Source: Pantoea septica (lineage in GTDB: Bacteria; Pseudomonadota; Gammaproteobacteria; Enterobacterales; Enterobacteriaceae). From it: a stretch of DNA of 40,918 nucleotides. Below the pieces are notes generated by a model. It was not told where the DNA came from and did no database searches. It was given only the letters and a program-made list of their open reading frames with translations. The stretch lies in contig NZ_MLJJ01000037.1 in assembly GCF_002095575.1 (NCBI RefSeq), forward strand, positions 1 through 40,918, read 5' to 3'. This document shows, piece by piece, positions 8,408 to 17,609 of the stretch; position 1 is the first letter of the stretch; each line of letters opens with the position of its first letter. A program made the translations under genes and the position numbers.

Positions 8408-10429
8408 CTACGAGGCGGCGATAAAGAGTTCGCGCAGCTGATGCAGCTTGTCGCGCACGTTCGCCGCCTCTTCGAACTCCAGGTTCTGCGCGTGCTGCTG
8501 CATCTGCGACTCCAGCTCGTGGATCTTCTTCTGCAGCGCCTGCGGCGTCAGCGCCAGATAGCTGGCATCCGCCTCGGCGGCGCCGCGGCTGTTGGCTTTA
8601 GCCTTGCCGCGCGTCTTGACGACGTTCTGCCCCAGCTCGAGGATATCGGTGATCTTCTTGTTGAGCCCCTGCGGCACAATGCCTCTTTCCTCGTTGTACT
8701 TCTGCTGCTTCTCGCGACGGCGTTCAGTCTCTTCGATGGCGCGCGCCATGGAGTTGGTGATCTTGTCGGCGTAGAGGATCGCTTTGCCGTTGACGTTACG
8801 CGCAGCGCGCCCGATGGTCTGGATCAGGGAGCGTTCAGAGCGCAGGAAGCCCTCTTTGTCCGCATCGAGGATCGCCACCAGCGACACTTCCGGCATATCC
8901 AGCCCTTCGCGCAGCAGGTTGATCCCCACCAGCACGTCGAACTCGCCAAGACGCAGATCGCGGATGATCTCCATACGCTCGACGGTATCGATATCTGAGT
9001 GTAGATAGCGCACCTTCTCGCCGTGCTCTTCGAGATACTCGGTGAGATCTTCCGCCATACGCTTGGTCAGCGTCGTCACCAGCACGCGCTCGTTGATGGT
9101 GACGCGTTTGCGGATCTCCGACAGCAGATCGTCCACCTGCGTCGCCACCGGACGCACCTCCAGCAGCGGATCGAGCAGGCCGGTCGGACGCACCACCTGA
9201 TCGATTACCTCGCCGCCCGACTTCTCCAGTTCGTAGTTGCCCGGCGTCGCCGAAACGTAGATAGTCTGCGGCGCCAGCGCCTCAAACTCTTCAAATTTCA
9301 TCGGGCGGTTATCGAGCGCGGAAGGCAGGCGGAAGCCATACTCCACCAGCGTCTCTTTACGCGCGCGGTCGCCCTTATACATCCCGCCAATTTGCGGAAT
9401 GGTGACGTGCGATTCATCCACAATCAGCAGGCCGTCGGCGGGCAGGTAGTCGAACAGCGTCGGCGGCGGCTGGCCCGGCCCGCGCCCGGAGAGGTAGCGC
9501 GAGTAGTTTTCAATGCCCGAGCAGTAGCCCAGCTCGTTCATCATCTCCAGATCGAACTGGGTGCGCTGCGTCAGGCGCTGCTCTTCCAGCAGCTTGTTGT
9601 TCTCCAGCAGCACCCGACGGCGATCCGCCAGCTCGACTTTGATATCTTCCATCGCCTGCAGAATACGTTCGCGCGGCGTCACGTAGTGCGTTTTCGGATA
9701 GATGGTAAAGCGCGGCACGGTAGAAAGGATCTGACCGGTAAGCGGATCGAACAGCGACAGCCGCTCGACCTCTTCGTCGAACAGCTCGACGCGCAGCGCG
9801 GTATCTTCCGACTCCGCCGGGAAAATATCGATCACTTCGCCGCGCACGCGGAAGGTGCCGCGCTGGAACGCCTGGTCGTTGCGCGCATACTGCAGCTCCG
9901 CCAGACGGCGCAGAATGCTGCGCTGGTCGATAAGCATGCCGCGCGTCAGGTGCAGCATCATTTTCAGATAGAGATCGGGATCGCCCAGGCCGTAAATCGC
10001 GGAAACTGACGCCACCACGATAACGTCGCGACGCTCCAGCAGCGCCTTGGTGGCCGAAAGACGCATCTGCTCGATATGTTCGTTTACCGAGGCGTCTTTT
10101 TCGATAAAGGTGTCGGAGCTCGGCACATAGGCTTCGGGCTGGTAGTAGTCGTAATAGGAAACGAAGAACTCCACCGCGTTGTCGGGGAAGAACTCTTTCA
10201 TCTCGCCGTAGAGCTGCGCCGCCAGCGTTTTGTTGGGCGCCAGCACCATCGCAGGCCGGTTGAGATCGGCGATGACGTTGGCGACGGTAAAGGTCTTGCC
10301 GGAGCCGGTTACGCCGAGCAGCGTCTGATGGGCAAGACCATCCTCCAGCCCCTCTTTGAGGCGACGAATCGCCTCAGGCTGGTCGCCGGAGGGCTGGAAG
10401 GCGGAATTTAGTTTAAAGACTTTACTCAT
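8408..10429 (-). CDS. uvrB: Excinuclease ABC subunit B (UvrB)
   Basis: Damage-verification helicase of nucleotide excision repair; receives the lesion from UvrA and recruits UvrC. It has 673 residues, identical in length to E. coli. Walker A GVTGSGKT is near residue 39, the beta-hairpin region [21 protein letters not shown] near 92-112, DESHVTIPQ at about 338-346, YVSATPG near 390, motif V/VI region [12 protein letters not shown] and QTIGRAARN near 535-560. The C-terminal UVR coiled-coil domain that binds UvrC is at about 632-667 ([22 protein letters not shown]). A LexA box lies 79 bases upstream of the start. Confidence 0.99.
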   Translation of the reverse strand: MSKVFKLNSAFQPSGDQPEAIRRLKEGLEDGLAHQTLLGVTGSGKTFTVANVIADLNRPAMVLAPNKTLAAQLYGEMKEFFPDNAVEFFVSYYDYYQPEAYVPSSDTFIEKDASVNEHIEQMRLSATKALLERRDVIVVASVSAIYGLGDPDLYLKMMLHLTRGMLIDQRSILRRLAELQYARNDQAFQRGTFRVRGEVIDIFPAESEDTALRVELFDEEVERLSLFDPLTGQILSTVPRFTIYPKTHYVTPRERILQAMEDIKVELADRRRVLLENNKLLEEQRLTQRTQFDLEMMNELGYCSGIENYSRYLSGRGPGQPPPTLFDYLPADGLLIVDESHVTIPQIGGMYKGDRARKETLVEYGFRLPSALDNRPMKFEEFEALAPQTIYVSATPGNYELEKSGGEVIDQVVRPTGLLDPLLEVRPVATQVDDLLSEIRKRVTINERVLVTTLTKRMAEDLTEYLEEHGEKVRYLHSDIDTVERMEIIRDLRLGEFDVLVGINLLREGLDMPEVSLVAILDADKEGFLRSERSLIQTIGRAARNVNGKAILYADKITNSMARAIEETERRREKQQKYNEERGIVPQGLNKKITDILELGQNVVKTRGKAKANSRGAAEADASYLALTPQALQKKIHELESQMQQHAQNLEFEEAANVRDKLHQLRELFIAAS

Positions 10430-10507
10430 GAGATGCGGTTCCTGCTGAAGAATGCGGCGGCTAGCCGAGTCATTTTACTCTGCCGTGGCGATTTTGCCAG
10501 AAAATAA

Positions 10508-10527
10508 TACTGGATAAATTACCAGTA
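10508..10527 (-). promoter_or_regulatory. LexA (SOS) box of uvrB
   Basis: TACTG, ten AT-rich bases, then CAGTA: a full match to the CTG-N10-CAG LexA consensus with extended TA ends. It closely resembles, in reverse complement, the known E. coli uvrB SOS box. It lies 79-98 bases upstream of the uvrB start, so uvrB should be damage-inducible here. Confidence 0.88.
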
Positions 10528-10817
10528 ACGCGGCACAGTGAGACGCTGGCGCGGCGCGGTCTCTCGCTCGCTGTAACAACGCGACAACATTTTCGCCGTT
10601 GCGCAAGGTTATCCCCAGCCGGAGTGGATTTATAACATTTGTCAAGAGAGCGTCATTAAATTTCAGCTCTGTTACGCAGCGGAAAATTCGCAGGCTTGTT
10701 TTTTAATAACTACCTGATTTGTAAAATAATAAGGTAAAAGCCCAGTTTCTCAGCATTATGTAACCAGGCCGCGTATTTCCTCGCTTGCGCTCTGTTTTCA
10801 CTGTCTAATGCACAAGG

Positions 10818-10875
10818 TTATCCACAGGAATGGTGGATAACTAAAGGCAGCCCTTTCGCCATCAGCTGTGCATAA
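10818..10875. promoter_or_regulatory. DnaA-box cluster, probable DARS1 homologue
   Basis: Three DnaA boxes occur in 58 bases: a perfect TTATCCACA on plus (10818-10826), GGTGGATAA (reverse complement TTATCCACC, 10832-10840) and TGTGCATAA (reverse complement TTATGCACA, fits TTATNCACA, 10867-10875). The first box is inverted relative to the other two, and the first pair forms an 8-bp inverted repeat. In E. coli the DnaA-reactivating sequence DARS1 lies in the uvrB-bioD interval and has a core of three DnaA boxes, so position, number and orientation agree. DARS1 promotes exchange of ADP for ATP on DnaA before initiation at oriC. Confidence 0.8.
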
Positions 10876-11042
10876 TTTTTTGTGCTTAAGCCAGCCGCGT
10901 GAAAAAAAAATTTTTCCGCTTAAATTCCTGCCGGAAACGTGGCGGTTAACTATGCTTTTTCAGCCCGCCGCTGAATTTTCGTCCAGCCGCGACCGCTTTT
11001 AAGACCAGTTAAATTCAACAAGCTGCCGTGCCGCAGCCCGGC

Positions 11043-11082
11043 TGCACCAGAAACGTCAAGTCATCAGCACCGTGAAAGTGCA
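11043..11082 (+). promoter_or_regulatory. Candidate NtrC enhancer sites
   Basis: AGCACC-N5-AGTGCA at 11066-11082 matches the NtrC consensus TGCACC-N5-GGTGCA at 10 of 12 positions. A second half-site TGCACC begins at 11043. They lie about 95-130 bases upstream of the sigma-54-type promoter, the usual enhancer distance. Confidence 0.6.
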
Positions 11083-11175
11083 GCGCCCTGATTACCCGTA
11101 GCAATTGTTAAGCATTTTTCATCTTTTACAGGCTAATTACGCCCTGCTGGCGCTTCCTGGCCTGTAAGGTGATCC

Positions 11176-11191
11176 TGGCCCGGTAATTGCA
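11176..11191 (+). promoter_or_regulatory. Sigma-54 (RpoN) type promoter
   Basis: TGGCCCG-GTAA-TTGCA matches the -24/-12 consensus TGGCACG-N4-TTGCA with correct spacing and one mismatch. Transcription would begin near 11203, about 115 bases before the ATPase start codon. Together with the upstream NtrC-like sites this predicts nitrogen-limitation control. Confidence 0.7.
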
Positions 11192-11318
11192 GCATTTAAC
11201 GCGAGGGTTGAGGAAAGTAAGGCAAGGCGACATTCGCGCTACCGCCACCGTTGAAGACTTGTTTGCCAGACGTCAAAGAGCGGAAGCATTCAGGCAAGAT
11301 CTGCAAGAGGAGAGTCAG

Positions 11319-12041
11319 ATGCTGAGTTTACGTTCGGTGAATCAGTTTTACGGACAGAACCATATCCTGTGGGATGTGGATCTCGACCTGCCGCCCGGCA
11401 CCTGCACCGGCGTGCTGGGCCGTCCGGGCATGGGCAAAACCACGCTGGTGAACTGCATCATGGGTCGCCTGCCGATTAACAGCGGGTCGATGACCTGGCA
11501 GGAAGATGGCTCGCCGCCGCGCGATCTGCTGCTGCAGCCGGCCGAACAGCGCGCGCGCATGGGAATCGGCTATGTGCCGCAGGGCCGCCATATCTTCTCG
11601 CAGATGAGCGTAGAGGATAACCTGCTGATCGCCCTGCTGGCGGGCAGCGGACAGAGCGACAAACCGCACGTCATCCCCGAGATGGTGTTCGATCTGTTTC
11701 CAGCGCTCTATTCCCTGCGACAGCAGCGCAGCGGCGAACTGCCCATAGACCAGCAGCAGCAGCTGGCGCTCGCGCGCGCGCTGGTGCTGCGGCCCAGATT
11801 GCTGATCCTCGACGAACCGACCGACGGCATGTCGCCCTGGCTGGAAGAGGAGATGGGCAACCTGATCCGTCGCCTGAATCTCGACTACGGCCTGACCGTG
11901 CTGCTGCTGGAGCAGCGCGTCTCCCTGATCCGCCGCGTCGCCGACTACTTTTTGCTGCTGCATCGCGGTCGCAACGTCGCGCAGGGTCGCGTGGCGCAGC
12001 TGGACGATCTCACCATCAATAAGTGGCTAACGGTGAACTGA
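11319..12041 (+). CDS. Orphan UrtE/LivF-like ABC ATPase with degenerate signature motif
   Basis: A 240-residue ABC ATPase closest in text to UrtE, the second ATPase of urea/short-chain-amide transporters (LivF-like group). Walker A GRPGMGKT is at residues 34-41, the Q-loop in GYVPQGRHIF (Q88), Walker B LLILDEPTDG at 161-170, and the LivF-type LLLEQ replaces the H-loop. The ABC signature, usually LSGGQ, reads LPIDQ (141-145), so the residues that contact the partner's ATP are lost; hydrolysis may be impaired. The start at 11319 follows AAGAGGAGAG and gives the family N-terminus. No urtABCD genes are nearby. It is inserted between DARS1 and bioD and ends three bases from the bioD stop. It could be a component serving a transporter encoded elsewhere, or a remnant. 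Confidence 0.8.
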   Translation: MLSLRSVNQFYGQNHILWDVDLDLPPGTCTGVLGRPGMGKTTLVNCIMGRLPINSGSMTWQEDGSPPRDLLLQPAEQRARMGIGYVPQGRHIFSQMSVEDNLLIALLAGSGQSDKPHVIPEMVFDLFPALYSLRQQRSGELPIDQQQQLALARALVLRPRLLILDEPTDGMSPWLEEEMGNLIRRLNLDYGLTVLLLEQRVSLIRRVADYFLLLHRGRNVAQGRVAQLDDLTINKWLTVN

Positions 12042-12044
12042 ACG

Positions 12045-12713
12045 CTAGCAGGGCAGCGTTATAAAGCGGCCGCAATCCGCCTGCGCCGCCGCATCGGGCA
12101 GCCAGGGAATTTCGCCGAGAAACGGCGCGGGAATGCGCTGTTTCAGCGTCGCCATATAGGCCTGATGCCGCTTGCCCGGCGGCTCGATATCGTTGGCGAT
12201 CCAGCCCGCCAGCCGCAGGCCGCGCGCCTGCACCGCATCGGCGGTCAGCATGGCGTGGTTGATGCAGCCCAGTTTGACCCCGACCACCAGGATTACCGGA
12301 AGCTGCTCCTGCGCGACCCAGTCGGCAAAGGTGTGCGTCTCCGACAGCGGCGTGTACCAGCCGCCGGCGCCCTCTACCAGCACCCAATCCGCCTGCGCCT
12401 CCAGCGCGCGCAGCCCCTGTGAAAGCATTTCAAACGCGATCGGCCTGCCCTCTTCCGCGCTGACGATATGCGGCGCCGTCGGCTCGATAAACGCCAGCGG
12501 ATTAACCTGCTCATAGCGCAGTTCCAGGCTGCTGTAGCGCTGCAGCGCCAGCGCATCGCCGTTGCGCGCCCCCTCCGGCGTCACGTCGCAGCCGGAGGCG
12601 ACCGGCTTATAGCCGGCGGTGCGATAGCCCGCCGCGCCCGCCGCCTGCAGCAGCGCGCCGCTGGCGACGGTTTTGCCCACCTCGGTGTCGGTGCCGGTAA
12701 TAAACCATTTCAT
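12045..12713 (-). CDS. bioD: Dethiobiotin synthetase BioD
   Basis: ATP-dependent ring closure of 7,8-diaminopelargonate with CO2 to dethiobiotin. It has 222 residues. The P-loop GTDTEVGKT is at residues 6-14, YKPVASG near 34-40, LVEGAGGWYTPLS near 109-121 and GVKLGCINHAMLT near 139-151. The start at 12713 overlaps the bioC stop by four bases (ATGA); an upstream extension of the frame lies inside bioC and is ignored. Last gene of bioBFCD. Confidence 0.97.
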   Translation of the reverse strand: MKWFITGTDTEVGKTVASGALLQAAGAAGYRTAGYKPVASGCDVTPEGARNGDALALQRYSSLELRYEQVNPLAFIEPTAPHIVSAEEGRPIAFEMLSQGLRALEAQADWVLVEGAGGWYTPLSETHTFADWVAQEQLPVILVVGVKLGCINHAMLTADAVQARGLRLAGWIANDIEPPGKRHQAYMATLKQRIPAPFLGEIPWLPDAAAQADCGRFITLPC

Positions 12714-13465
12714 CGTTGCGTGACTCCAAAAAGCAGTTGATAAGTCAGACGGCAGCCCTGCGCATCGCGCGGCCACAGCGCCTCAAGCTGGGCCAGCCGC
12801 TGCCGCGTCAGCGGCGCGCCGTCCCGGCCCTGGTGCAGATGGGTGGCGCCGATGCCCTTCAGCGATCGCATTGCGCTCAGGGCGTTGGGAAAATGCATCA
12901 CCTGCGTCTGATGGATGAAGCGAAGGTTGAGCCCGGCGCCCGCCGCGCGCACCTGCTCCTCGGTTAAAAAGCGATTGGCGTGCTCGCCAGGCCCCAGCGA
13001 CCGCCAGGCGGCGTGGACCTCGTGCAGCGAACCGGCCAGCAGCGTCGAGAAGAGCATGACGCCATCGGGACGCAGCACGCGGGCGAACTGTTGCAGCGCG
13101 GTGCGCAAGTCGCTGCTCCACTGCACCGCCAGATTGCTCCAGACGCAATCGACGCTCCGGCTCGCCAGCGGCAAGGCGTCGATGTCGCCCGCCAGATAGC
13201 CGCTCGCCGCGTCGAGGCTGCGCGCCTGCCGCAGCATCTGCGGCGAGAGATCGAGCGCCACGACGCGCTGCCCGCGCTGTTGCCAGAGGCGGCTGTACCA
13301 GCCGGTGCCGCAGCCCGCGTCGAGCAGATCGCCATCGGCCAGAGGCGGCGCCAGCGCCAGCAGCGCGTCGCCGCAGCGCCGCTGCAGTTCGGCGTGCTGT
13401 TCGTAGTGGCCTGCCGCGCGGCCGAAGGCGCGCGCCACCGCGGCTTTATTAACCGGCAGCGTCAT
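12710..13465 (-). CDS. bioC: Malonyl-ACP O-methyltransferase BioC
   Basis: SAM-dependent methyltransferase that methylates malonyl-ACP so that fatty acid synthesis can build pimeloyl-ACP methyl ester, the start of biotin synthesis. It has 251 residues. Motif [15 protein letters not shown] is at about 48-61, then [23 protein letters not shown] (109-116) and [16 protein letters not shown] near 199-214. The start overlaps the end of bioF by 17 bases. No bioH is seen in the window, which is normal for enterobacteria. Confidence 0.96.
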   Translation of the reverse strand: MTLPVNKAAVARAFGRAAGHYEQHAELQRRCGDALLALAPPLADGDLLDAGCGTGWYSRLWQQRGQRVVALDLSPQMLRQARSLDAASGYLAGDIDALPLASRSVDCVWSNLAVQWSSDLRTALQQFARVLRPDGVMLFSTLLAGSLHEVHAAWRSLGPGEHANRFLTEEQVRAAGAGLNLRFIHQTQVMHFPNALSAMRSLKGIGATHLHQGRDGAPLTRQRLAQLEALWPRDAQGCRLTYQLLFGVTQR

Positions 13466-14588
13466 GCAGCGCCTCCAGCAGTGCGTCGATATCCTCCGCC
13501 CGGTGCGCGGCAGTCAGGGTAATGCGCAGCCGCGCGGTGCCGGGCGGCACGGTCGGCGGCCGGATGGCGCTGACCCAGCAGCCCGCCTGCGCCAGCCGCT
13601 GCGACAGCGCCAGCGCGGCGCCGTTTTCGCCGACGATCAGCGGCTGGATTGCGCTTTCCGAAGGCATCAGCGCCCAGGGCAAGCCCGCCGCGCCGCGGCG
13701 AAAGCGCTGAATATTGTCGCGGAGCCGCTGACGCAGCGCGTCGCCGCCCTGAATCTCATGCAGCGCCGCCAGCAGCGCGCTCGCCTGGGCGGGCGGCATC
13801 GCCGTCGAGTAGATGAGGTGGCGCGAGAACTGCAGAAAATAGTCGGCGGTAGCGTCGTCGCACAGCAGCGCCGCGCCGCTGACGCCAAAGGCTTTTCCAA
13901 AGGTCACCACCAGCAGCTCCGGCTTCACGCCCTGCTGCCAGCAGCTGCCGCGTCCCTGCTCGCCCACCACGCCGATGCCGTGGGCGTCGTCCACCAGCAG
14001 CCAGCCGCCGGCGCGGCGGGATGCGGCGGCGATCGCCTCCAGCGGCGCGCTATCGCCGTCCATGCTGAAGATCCCTTCGGTGATCACCAGCGTTTCGCCA
14101 TCGCACGGCGACGCCAGCCGCTGGGTCAGGCTCTCGACGTCGTTATGGTGAAAGCGGCGCAGCGCGGCGGGCGTATGGCCCGCCGCATCGAGCAGCGACG
14201 CGTGCGCCAGCTTATCGGCGATAATGCGATCCTGCTTCTGCGCCAGCAGATGCACGATCGCCTGATTGGCGGCGAAGCCGGAGATAAACAGCAGCGCGCG
14301 CGAGTAGCCGAGCCAGTCGGCGAGCTGCGCCTCCAGTTCGGCGTGGCGTTCGCTGTAGCCCGTGACGTGTCCCGACGCGCCAGCGCCCGGCGCGCCCTGA
14401 CGCCAGCCGGCGATCACCGTCGGATGCCGGCTCAGGCCGAGATAGTCGTTGCTGGAGAAGTGAAGGTATCTCTTTCCCTCTGCCTGCAGCGTGCGGGTAT
14501 CGTTGCGCGCGATGAGCCGGCGCTGCCGCCAGCCGTCAGCGGCGCGGCGCGTCTCCAGCGCCTCCGCCATACGCGTGGAGAAGCTCAT
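13449..14588 (-). CDS. bioF: 8-amino-7-oxononanoate synthase BioF (short by four residues at a conserved loop)
   Basis: PLP-dependent condensation of pimeloyl-ACP with alanine. It has 379 residues; E. coli BioF has 384. The PLP lysine is in [13 protein letters not shown] (about residue 234); SHASLL-type text appears as [11 protein letters not shown], and [19 protein letters not shown] is intact. Near residue 66 the family text G-A-E-Q-F-G-I-G-S-G-G-S-G-H reads [10 protein letters not shown], lacking four residues just before the conserved glycine loop. The start ATG at 14588 shares one base with the bioB stop; a GTG one codon earlier is possible. Confidence 0.95.
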   Translation of the reverse strand: MSFSTRMAEALETRRAADGWRQRRLIARNDTRTLQAEGKRYLHFSSNDYLGLSRHPTVIAGWRQGAPGAGASGHVTGYSERHAELEAQLADWLGYSRALLFISGFAANQAIVHLLAQKQDRIIADKLAHASLLDAAGHTPAALRRFHHNDVESLTQRLASPCDGETLVITEGIFSMDGDSAPLEAIAAASRRAGGWLLVDDAHGIGVVGEQGRGSCWQQGVKPELLVVTFGKAFGVSGAALLCDDATADYFLQFSRHLIYSTAMPPAQASALLAALHEIQGGDALRQRLRDNIQRFRRGAAGLPWALMPSESAIQPLIVGENGAALALSQRLAQAGCWVSAIRPPTVPPGTARLRITLTAAHRAEDIDALLEALHDAAG

Positions 14589-15619
14589 CACAGCGCCGCG
14601 TTGTAGAACTGTTCGGTGTCGGCGTGGAACAGCTGCTCGCTCAGCTGCTGCTGCTGTTCGTTATCGCCGTGCGCGGTATGAGTATGTTCAGGGTTGAGGC
14701 CCAGCTTGCGGAACAGCAGCAGGTCTTTATCCTCTTCCGGGTTCGGCGTGGTGAGCAGCTTGCAGCCGTAGAAAATCGAGTTGGCGCCCGCCATAAAGCA
14801 CATCGCCTGGGTCTGCTCGCTCATCTGCTCGCGGCCCGCCGAGAGACGCACGTGCGAGGTCGGCATCATGATGCGCGCCACGGCGATAGTCCGGATAAAG
14901 TCAAACGGCTCGACGTCGTCGTTATCCGCCAGCGGCGTGCCCTTGACCTTCACCAGCATATTGATCGGCACGCTCTCCGGCGGCGTCGGCAGGTTCGCCA
15001 GCTGCACCAGCAGCCCGGCGCGATCGCTTACGGTTTCGCCCAGCCCGACGATGCCGCCCGAGCAGACTTTGATGCCGGCATCGCGCACTTTGCCAAGCGT
15101 ATCCAGCCGCTCCTGATAGCTGCGGGTGGTGATGATGCTGCCGTAAAACTCCGGCGAGGTGTCGAGGTTATGGTTGTAAAAATCGAGCCCGGCGCCCGCC
15201 AGGCGCTGCGCCTGCCGCTCGCTTAGCGTGCCGAGCGTCATGCAGGTTTCCATTCCCAGCGCCTTCACGCCCTGCACCATCTGCTCAAGGTAAGGCATAT
15301 CGCGGTCGTTGGGGTTTTTCCACGCCGCCCCCATGCAGAAACGGCTCGAGCCCGCCGCTTTCGCTTTACGCGCCGACGCCAGCACCTCCTGCACCTCCAT
15401 CAGCCGTTCGGACTCCAGCCCGGTTTTGTAGCGGGCGCTTTGCGGGCAGTATTTGCAGTCCTCCGGGCAGGCGCCGGTTTTGATCGACAGCAGCGTGCTG
15501 ACCTGAACCTGACGCGGGTCGAAATGCTGGCGGTGAACCTGCTGCGCCTCAAACATCAGCTCAAGAAAGGGTTTATCAAACAGCGCCTGCGCCTGCGCCA
15601 GAGTCCAGTGTTGTGCCAT
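14588..15619 (-). CDS. bioB: Biotin synthase BioB (radical SAM)
   Basis: Inserts sulfur into dethiobiotin using a radical-SAM [4Fe-4S] cluster and a sacrificial [2Fe-2S] cluster. It has 343 residues (346 in E. coli). The radical-SAM motif CPEDCKYC is at about 51-58; further ligands are in [19 protein letters not shown] and the conserved arginine in [26 protein letters not shown] near the C-terminus is typical. GGAG lies six bases before the start. First gene of the leftward bioBFCD operon. Confidence 0.98.
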   Translation of the reverse strand: MAQHWTLAQAQALFDKPFLELMFEAQQVHRQHFDPRQVQVSTLLSIKTGACPEDCKYCPQSARYKTGLESERLMEVQEVLASARKAKAAGSSRFCMGAAWKNPNDRDMPYLEQMVQGVKALGMETCMTLGTLSERQAQRLAGAGLDFYNHNLDTSPEFYGSIITTRSYQERLDTLGKVRDAGIKVCSGGIVGLGETVSDRAGLLVQLANLPTPPESVPINMLVKVKGTPLADNDDVEPFDFIRTIAVARIMMPTSHVRLSAGREQMSEQTQAMCFMAGANSIFYGCKLLTTPNPEEDKDLLLFRKLGLNPEHTHTAHGDNEQQQQLSEQLFHADTEQFYNAAL

Positions 15620-15668
15620 TGCCTACTCCAAAAAAAGGGTGTCATCCCGACAGTTAACGTGGTTATAC

Positions 15669-15701
15669 TTGTAAACTAAATCTTTTTATTTTGGTTTACA
15701 A
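15669..15701. promoter_or_regulatory. BirA operator between bioB and bioA
   Basis: Inverted repeat TTGTAAAC (15669-15676) and GTTTACAA (15694-15701) around an AT-rich centre, nearly the same as the E. coli bio operator bound by biotinoyl-AMP-BirA. On the minus strand TTGTAA and TAGTTT at 17-base spacing form the -35/-10 of the bioB promoter inside the operator. The operator ends only five bases before the bioA start, so bioA has almost no separate leader. Confidence 0.93.
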
Positions 15702-15706
15702 CTATC

Positions 15707-16999
15707 ATGTTTACCCCACAGGACGCTGAATTTGATCGCCAGCATATCTGGCATCCCTATACCTCGATGCGCGATCCGCTGCCCTGCTACCCGGTTGTCG
15801 CGGCGCAGGGCACGCAGCTGCAACTGGCGGACGGCCGCGAACTGGTGGACGGCATGTCCTCCTGGTGGGCGGCGATCCACGGCTACAACCATCCCCGGCT
15901 GAACAGGGCGATGCAGGATCAGATGGCGCAGATGTCGCATGTGATGTTCGGCGGTATTACCCATCCTGCGGCGGTGGCGCTTTGCCGCCAGCTGTTGGCG
16001 ATGACGCCCGCCGCGCTGGAGTGCGTCTTCCTCGCCGATTCCGGCTCGGTCGCGGTGGAAGTGGCGATGAAAATGGCGATGCAGTACTGGCTGGGCCGCG
16101 GTGAAACGCGCCAGCAGTTTCTTACGCTAGCGCGCGGCTATCACGGCGACACCTTTGCAGCGATGTCGGTATGCGATCCCGATAACTCGATGCACAGCCT
16201 GTGGCGCGGCTATTTGCCGGAGCACCACTTCGCCGCCGCCCCGCAGTGCCGCTTTGACGATATCTGGGACGAGCGCGACGCGGATGACTTTGTTCGCCTG
16301 ATCGAACTGCACCACGCCAGGCTGGCGGCAGTGATACTCGAGCCGATCGTACAGGGCGCGGGCGGCATGCGCTTCTATCATCCGCGCTATCTGCAGCGGG
16401 TGCGCGAGTGCTGCGATCGCTATGATGTGCTGCTGATCGCCGACGAAATCGCCACCGGCTTCGGCCGCAGCGGCAAGCTTTTCGCCTGCGAGCATGCCGA
16501 GGTGACGCCCGATATTCTCTGCGTCGGCAAGGCGCTGACCGGCGGCATGATGACGCTGGCGGCAACTCTCGCCACGCGCCGCGTCGCCGACGGCATCAGC
16601 GACAGTCCGGCGGGCTGTTTTATGCACGGGCCGACCTTTATGGGCAACCCGCTGGCGTGCGCCGTAGCCGCAGAGAGCCTCGCCCTGCTTAACGAAGGCC
16701 ACTGGCCGCAGCAGGTGGCGCGCATTGAACGGCAGCTGCGCGATGAGCTGATGCCGCTGCGCGCCGCGCCGCAGGTGGCGGATGTGCGCGTGCTGGGCGC
16801 TATCGGCGTGGTTGAGACGCGCCGTCCGGTAAATATGGCCGCGCTGCAGCGCTTTTTCGTCGAGCGCGGCGTCTGGATCCGTCCGTTTGGCCGCCTGATA
16901 TACCTGATGCCGCCCTATATCATTACGCCGCAGGCGCTACGCCAGCTGACCGAGGCGATTGCCGAGGCGGTGACGCGGGAGGCGCACTTTAGCGCCTGA
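15707..16999 (+). CDS. bioA: Adenosylmethionine-8-amino-7-oxononanoate aminotransferase BioA
   Basis: PLP enzyme that converts 8-amino-7-oxononanoate to diaminopelargonate with SAM as amino donor. It has 430 residues, near the 429 of E. coli. Recognisable segments: IWHPYTSM (about 10-17), [16 protein letters not shown] (48-63), [15 protein letters not shown] (144-158), [22 protein letters not shown] (243-264), the PLP lysine in [11 protein letters not shown] (about residue 274) and [13 protein letters not shown]. No strong ribosome site precedes the ATG because the BirA operator occupies that space. Confidence 0.98.
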   Translation: MFTPQDAEFDRQHIWHPYTSMRDPLPCYPVVAAQGTQLQLADGRELVDGMSSWWAAIHGYNHPRLNRAMQDQMAQMSHVMFGGITHPAAVALCRQLLAMTPAALECVFLADSGSVAVEVAMKMAMQYWLGRGETRQQFLTLARGYHGDTFAAMSVCDPDNSMHSLWRGYLPEHHFAAAPQCRFDDIWDERDADDFVRLIELHHARLAAVILEPIVQGAGGMRFYHPRYLQRVRECCDRYDVLLIADEIATGFGRSGKLFACEHAEVTPDILCVGKALTGGMMTLAATLATRRVADGISDSPAGCFMHGPTFMGNPLACAVAAESLALLNEGHWPQQVARIERQLRDELMPLRAAPQVADVRVLGAIGVVETRRPVNMAALQRFFVERGVWIRPFGRLIYLMPPYIITPQALRQLTEAIAEAVTREAHFSA

Positions 17000-17085
17000 T
17001 CGTCGCTAACGGCTGGAACCGCCTCTTTTTTTCGCTAAGATGGAAAGCGTTGATACTGAAGGTTTATAACAACCGAGGAGAGAAG

Positions 17086-17562
17086 ATGCGCGTTTTCAGC
17101 AATGATTTTAACGACGGCGACAAGATGCCGGAGCGCCAGGTGTTTAACGGCATGGGCTATCAGGGCGACAACATCTCCCCGCACCTGGCGTGGGACGATG
17201 CGCCGGAAGGCACTAAAAGCTTCGTCGTAACCTGTTACGATCCCGATGCGCCGACCGGTTCCGGCTGGTGGCACTGGGTGGTGGTGAATATTCCCGCCAG
17301 CACCCAACTGCTGGAGCAAGGCGCCGGTTCCGGCCTGGCGATGCTGCCGCCGGGGGCGCTGCAGACGCGCACCGATTTCGGCAAAGCCGGCTACGGCGGC
17401 GCGGCGCCGCCGCAGGGCGAAAGCCATCGCTATATTTTTACCGTGCATGCGCTGGATGTCGAGACGATCGAGGTGGACGCCGAAGCGAGCGGCGCAATGG
17501 TCGGATTTAACGTGCATTTCCATGCGCTGGCGAGCGCCAGCATTACGGTGAACTATTCGTAA
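17086..17562 (+). CDS. ybhB: YbhB, PEBP/Raf-kinase-inhibitor-like protein
   Basis: Phosphatidylethanolamine-binding-protein fold, 158 residues as in E. coli YbhB; the cellular role is unknown. The ligand-pocket motifs are CYDPDAPTGSGWWHWVVVNIP (about 46-66), the GGAAPPQGESHRY segment (105-117) and IFTVHALD. The start at 17086 follows GAGGAGAGAAG; an in-frame ATA/ATG text further upstream is rejected because it breaks the family N-terminus MRVFSNDF. It lies 86 bases downstream of bioA. Confidence 0.93.
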   Translation: MRVFSNDFNDGDKMPERQVFNGMGYQGDNISPHLAWDDAPEGTKSFVVTCYDPDAPTGSGWWHWVVVNIPASTQLLEQGAGSGLAMLPPGALQTRTDFGKAGYGGAAPPQGESHRYIFTVHALDVETIEVDAEASGAMVGFNVHFHALASASITVNYS

Positions 17563-17609
17563 CGGAGCCTGAAGGCGGCGCGCGATAAGCGGCGCCGCTA
17601 CGCCAGGGA

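Larger units (their letters stand above)
10430..11318. other. 889-base gene-free region between uvrB and the UrtE-like gene
   Basis: No convincing protein gene is present. From left to right it holds the uvrB promoter with its LexA box (10508-10527), a weak DnaA-box match TTATCCCCA (10609-10617), the DARS1-like DnaA-box cluster (10818-10875), an A9T5 tract (10912-10925), NtrC-like sites (11043-11082), a sigma-54-type promoter (11176-11191) and a leader of about 115 bases before the ATPase gene. A reading frame continues upstream of the ATPase start to 11187 but begins with TTG inside the promoter, so it is not treated as coding. Confidence 0.7.

Noticed and set aside
11187..11318. 44-codon extension or separate small gene before the UrtE-like ATPase
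   Set aside because: It begins with TTG inside the sigma-54 promoter and adds text unknown in the family; a strong ribosome site precedes the ATG at 11319.
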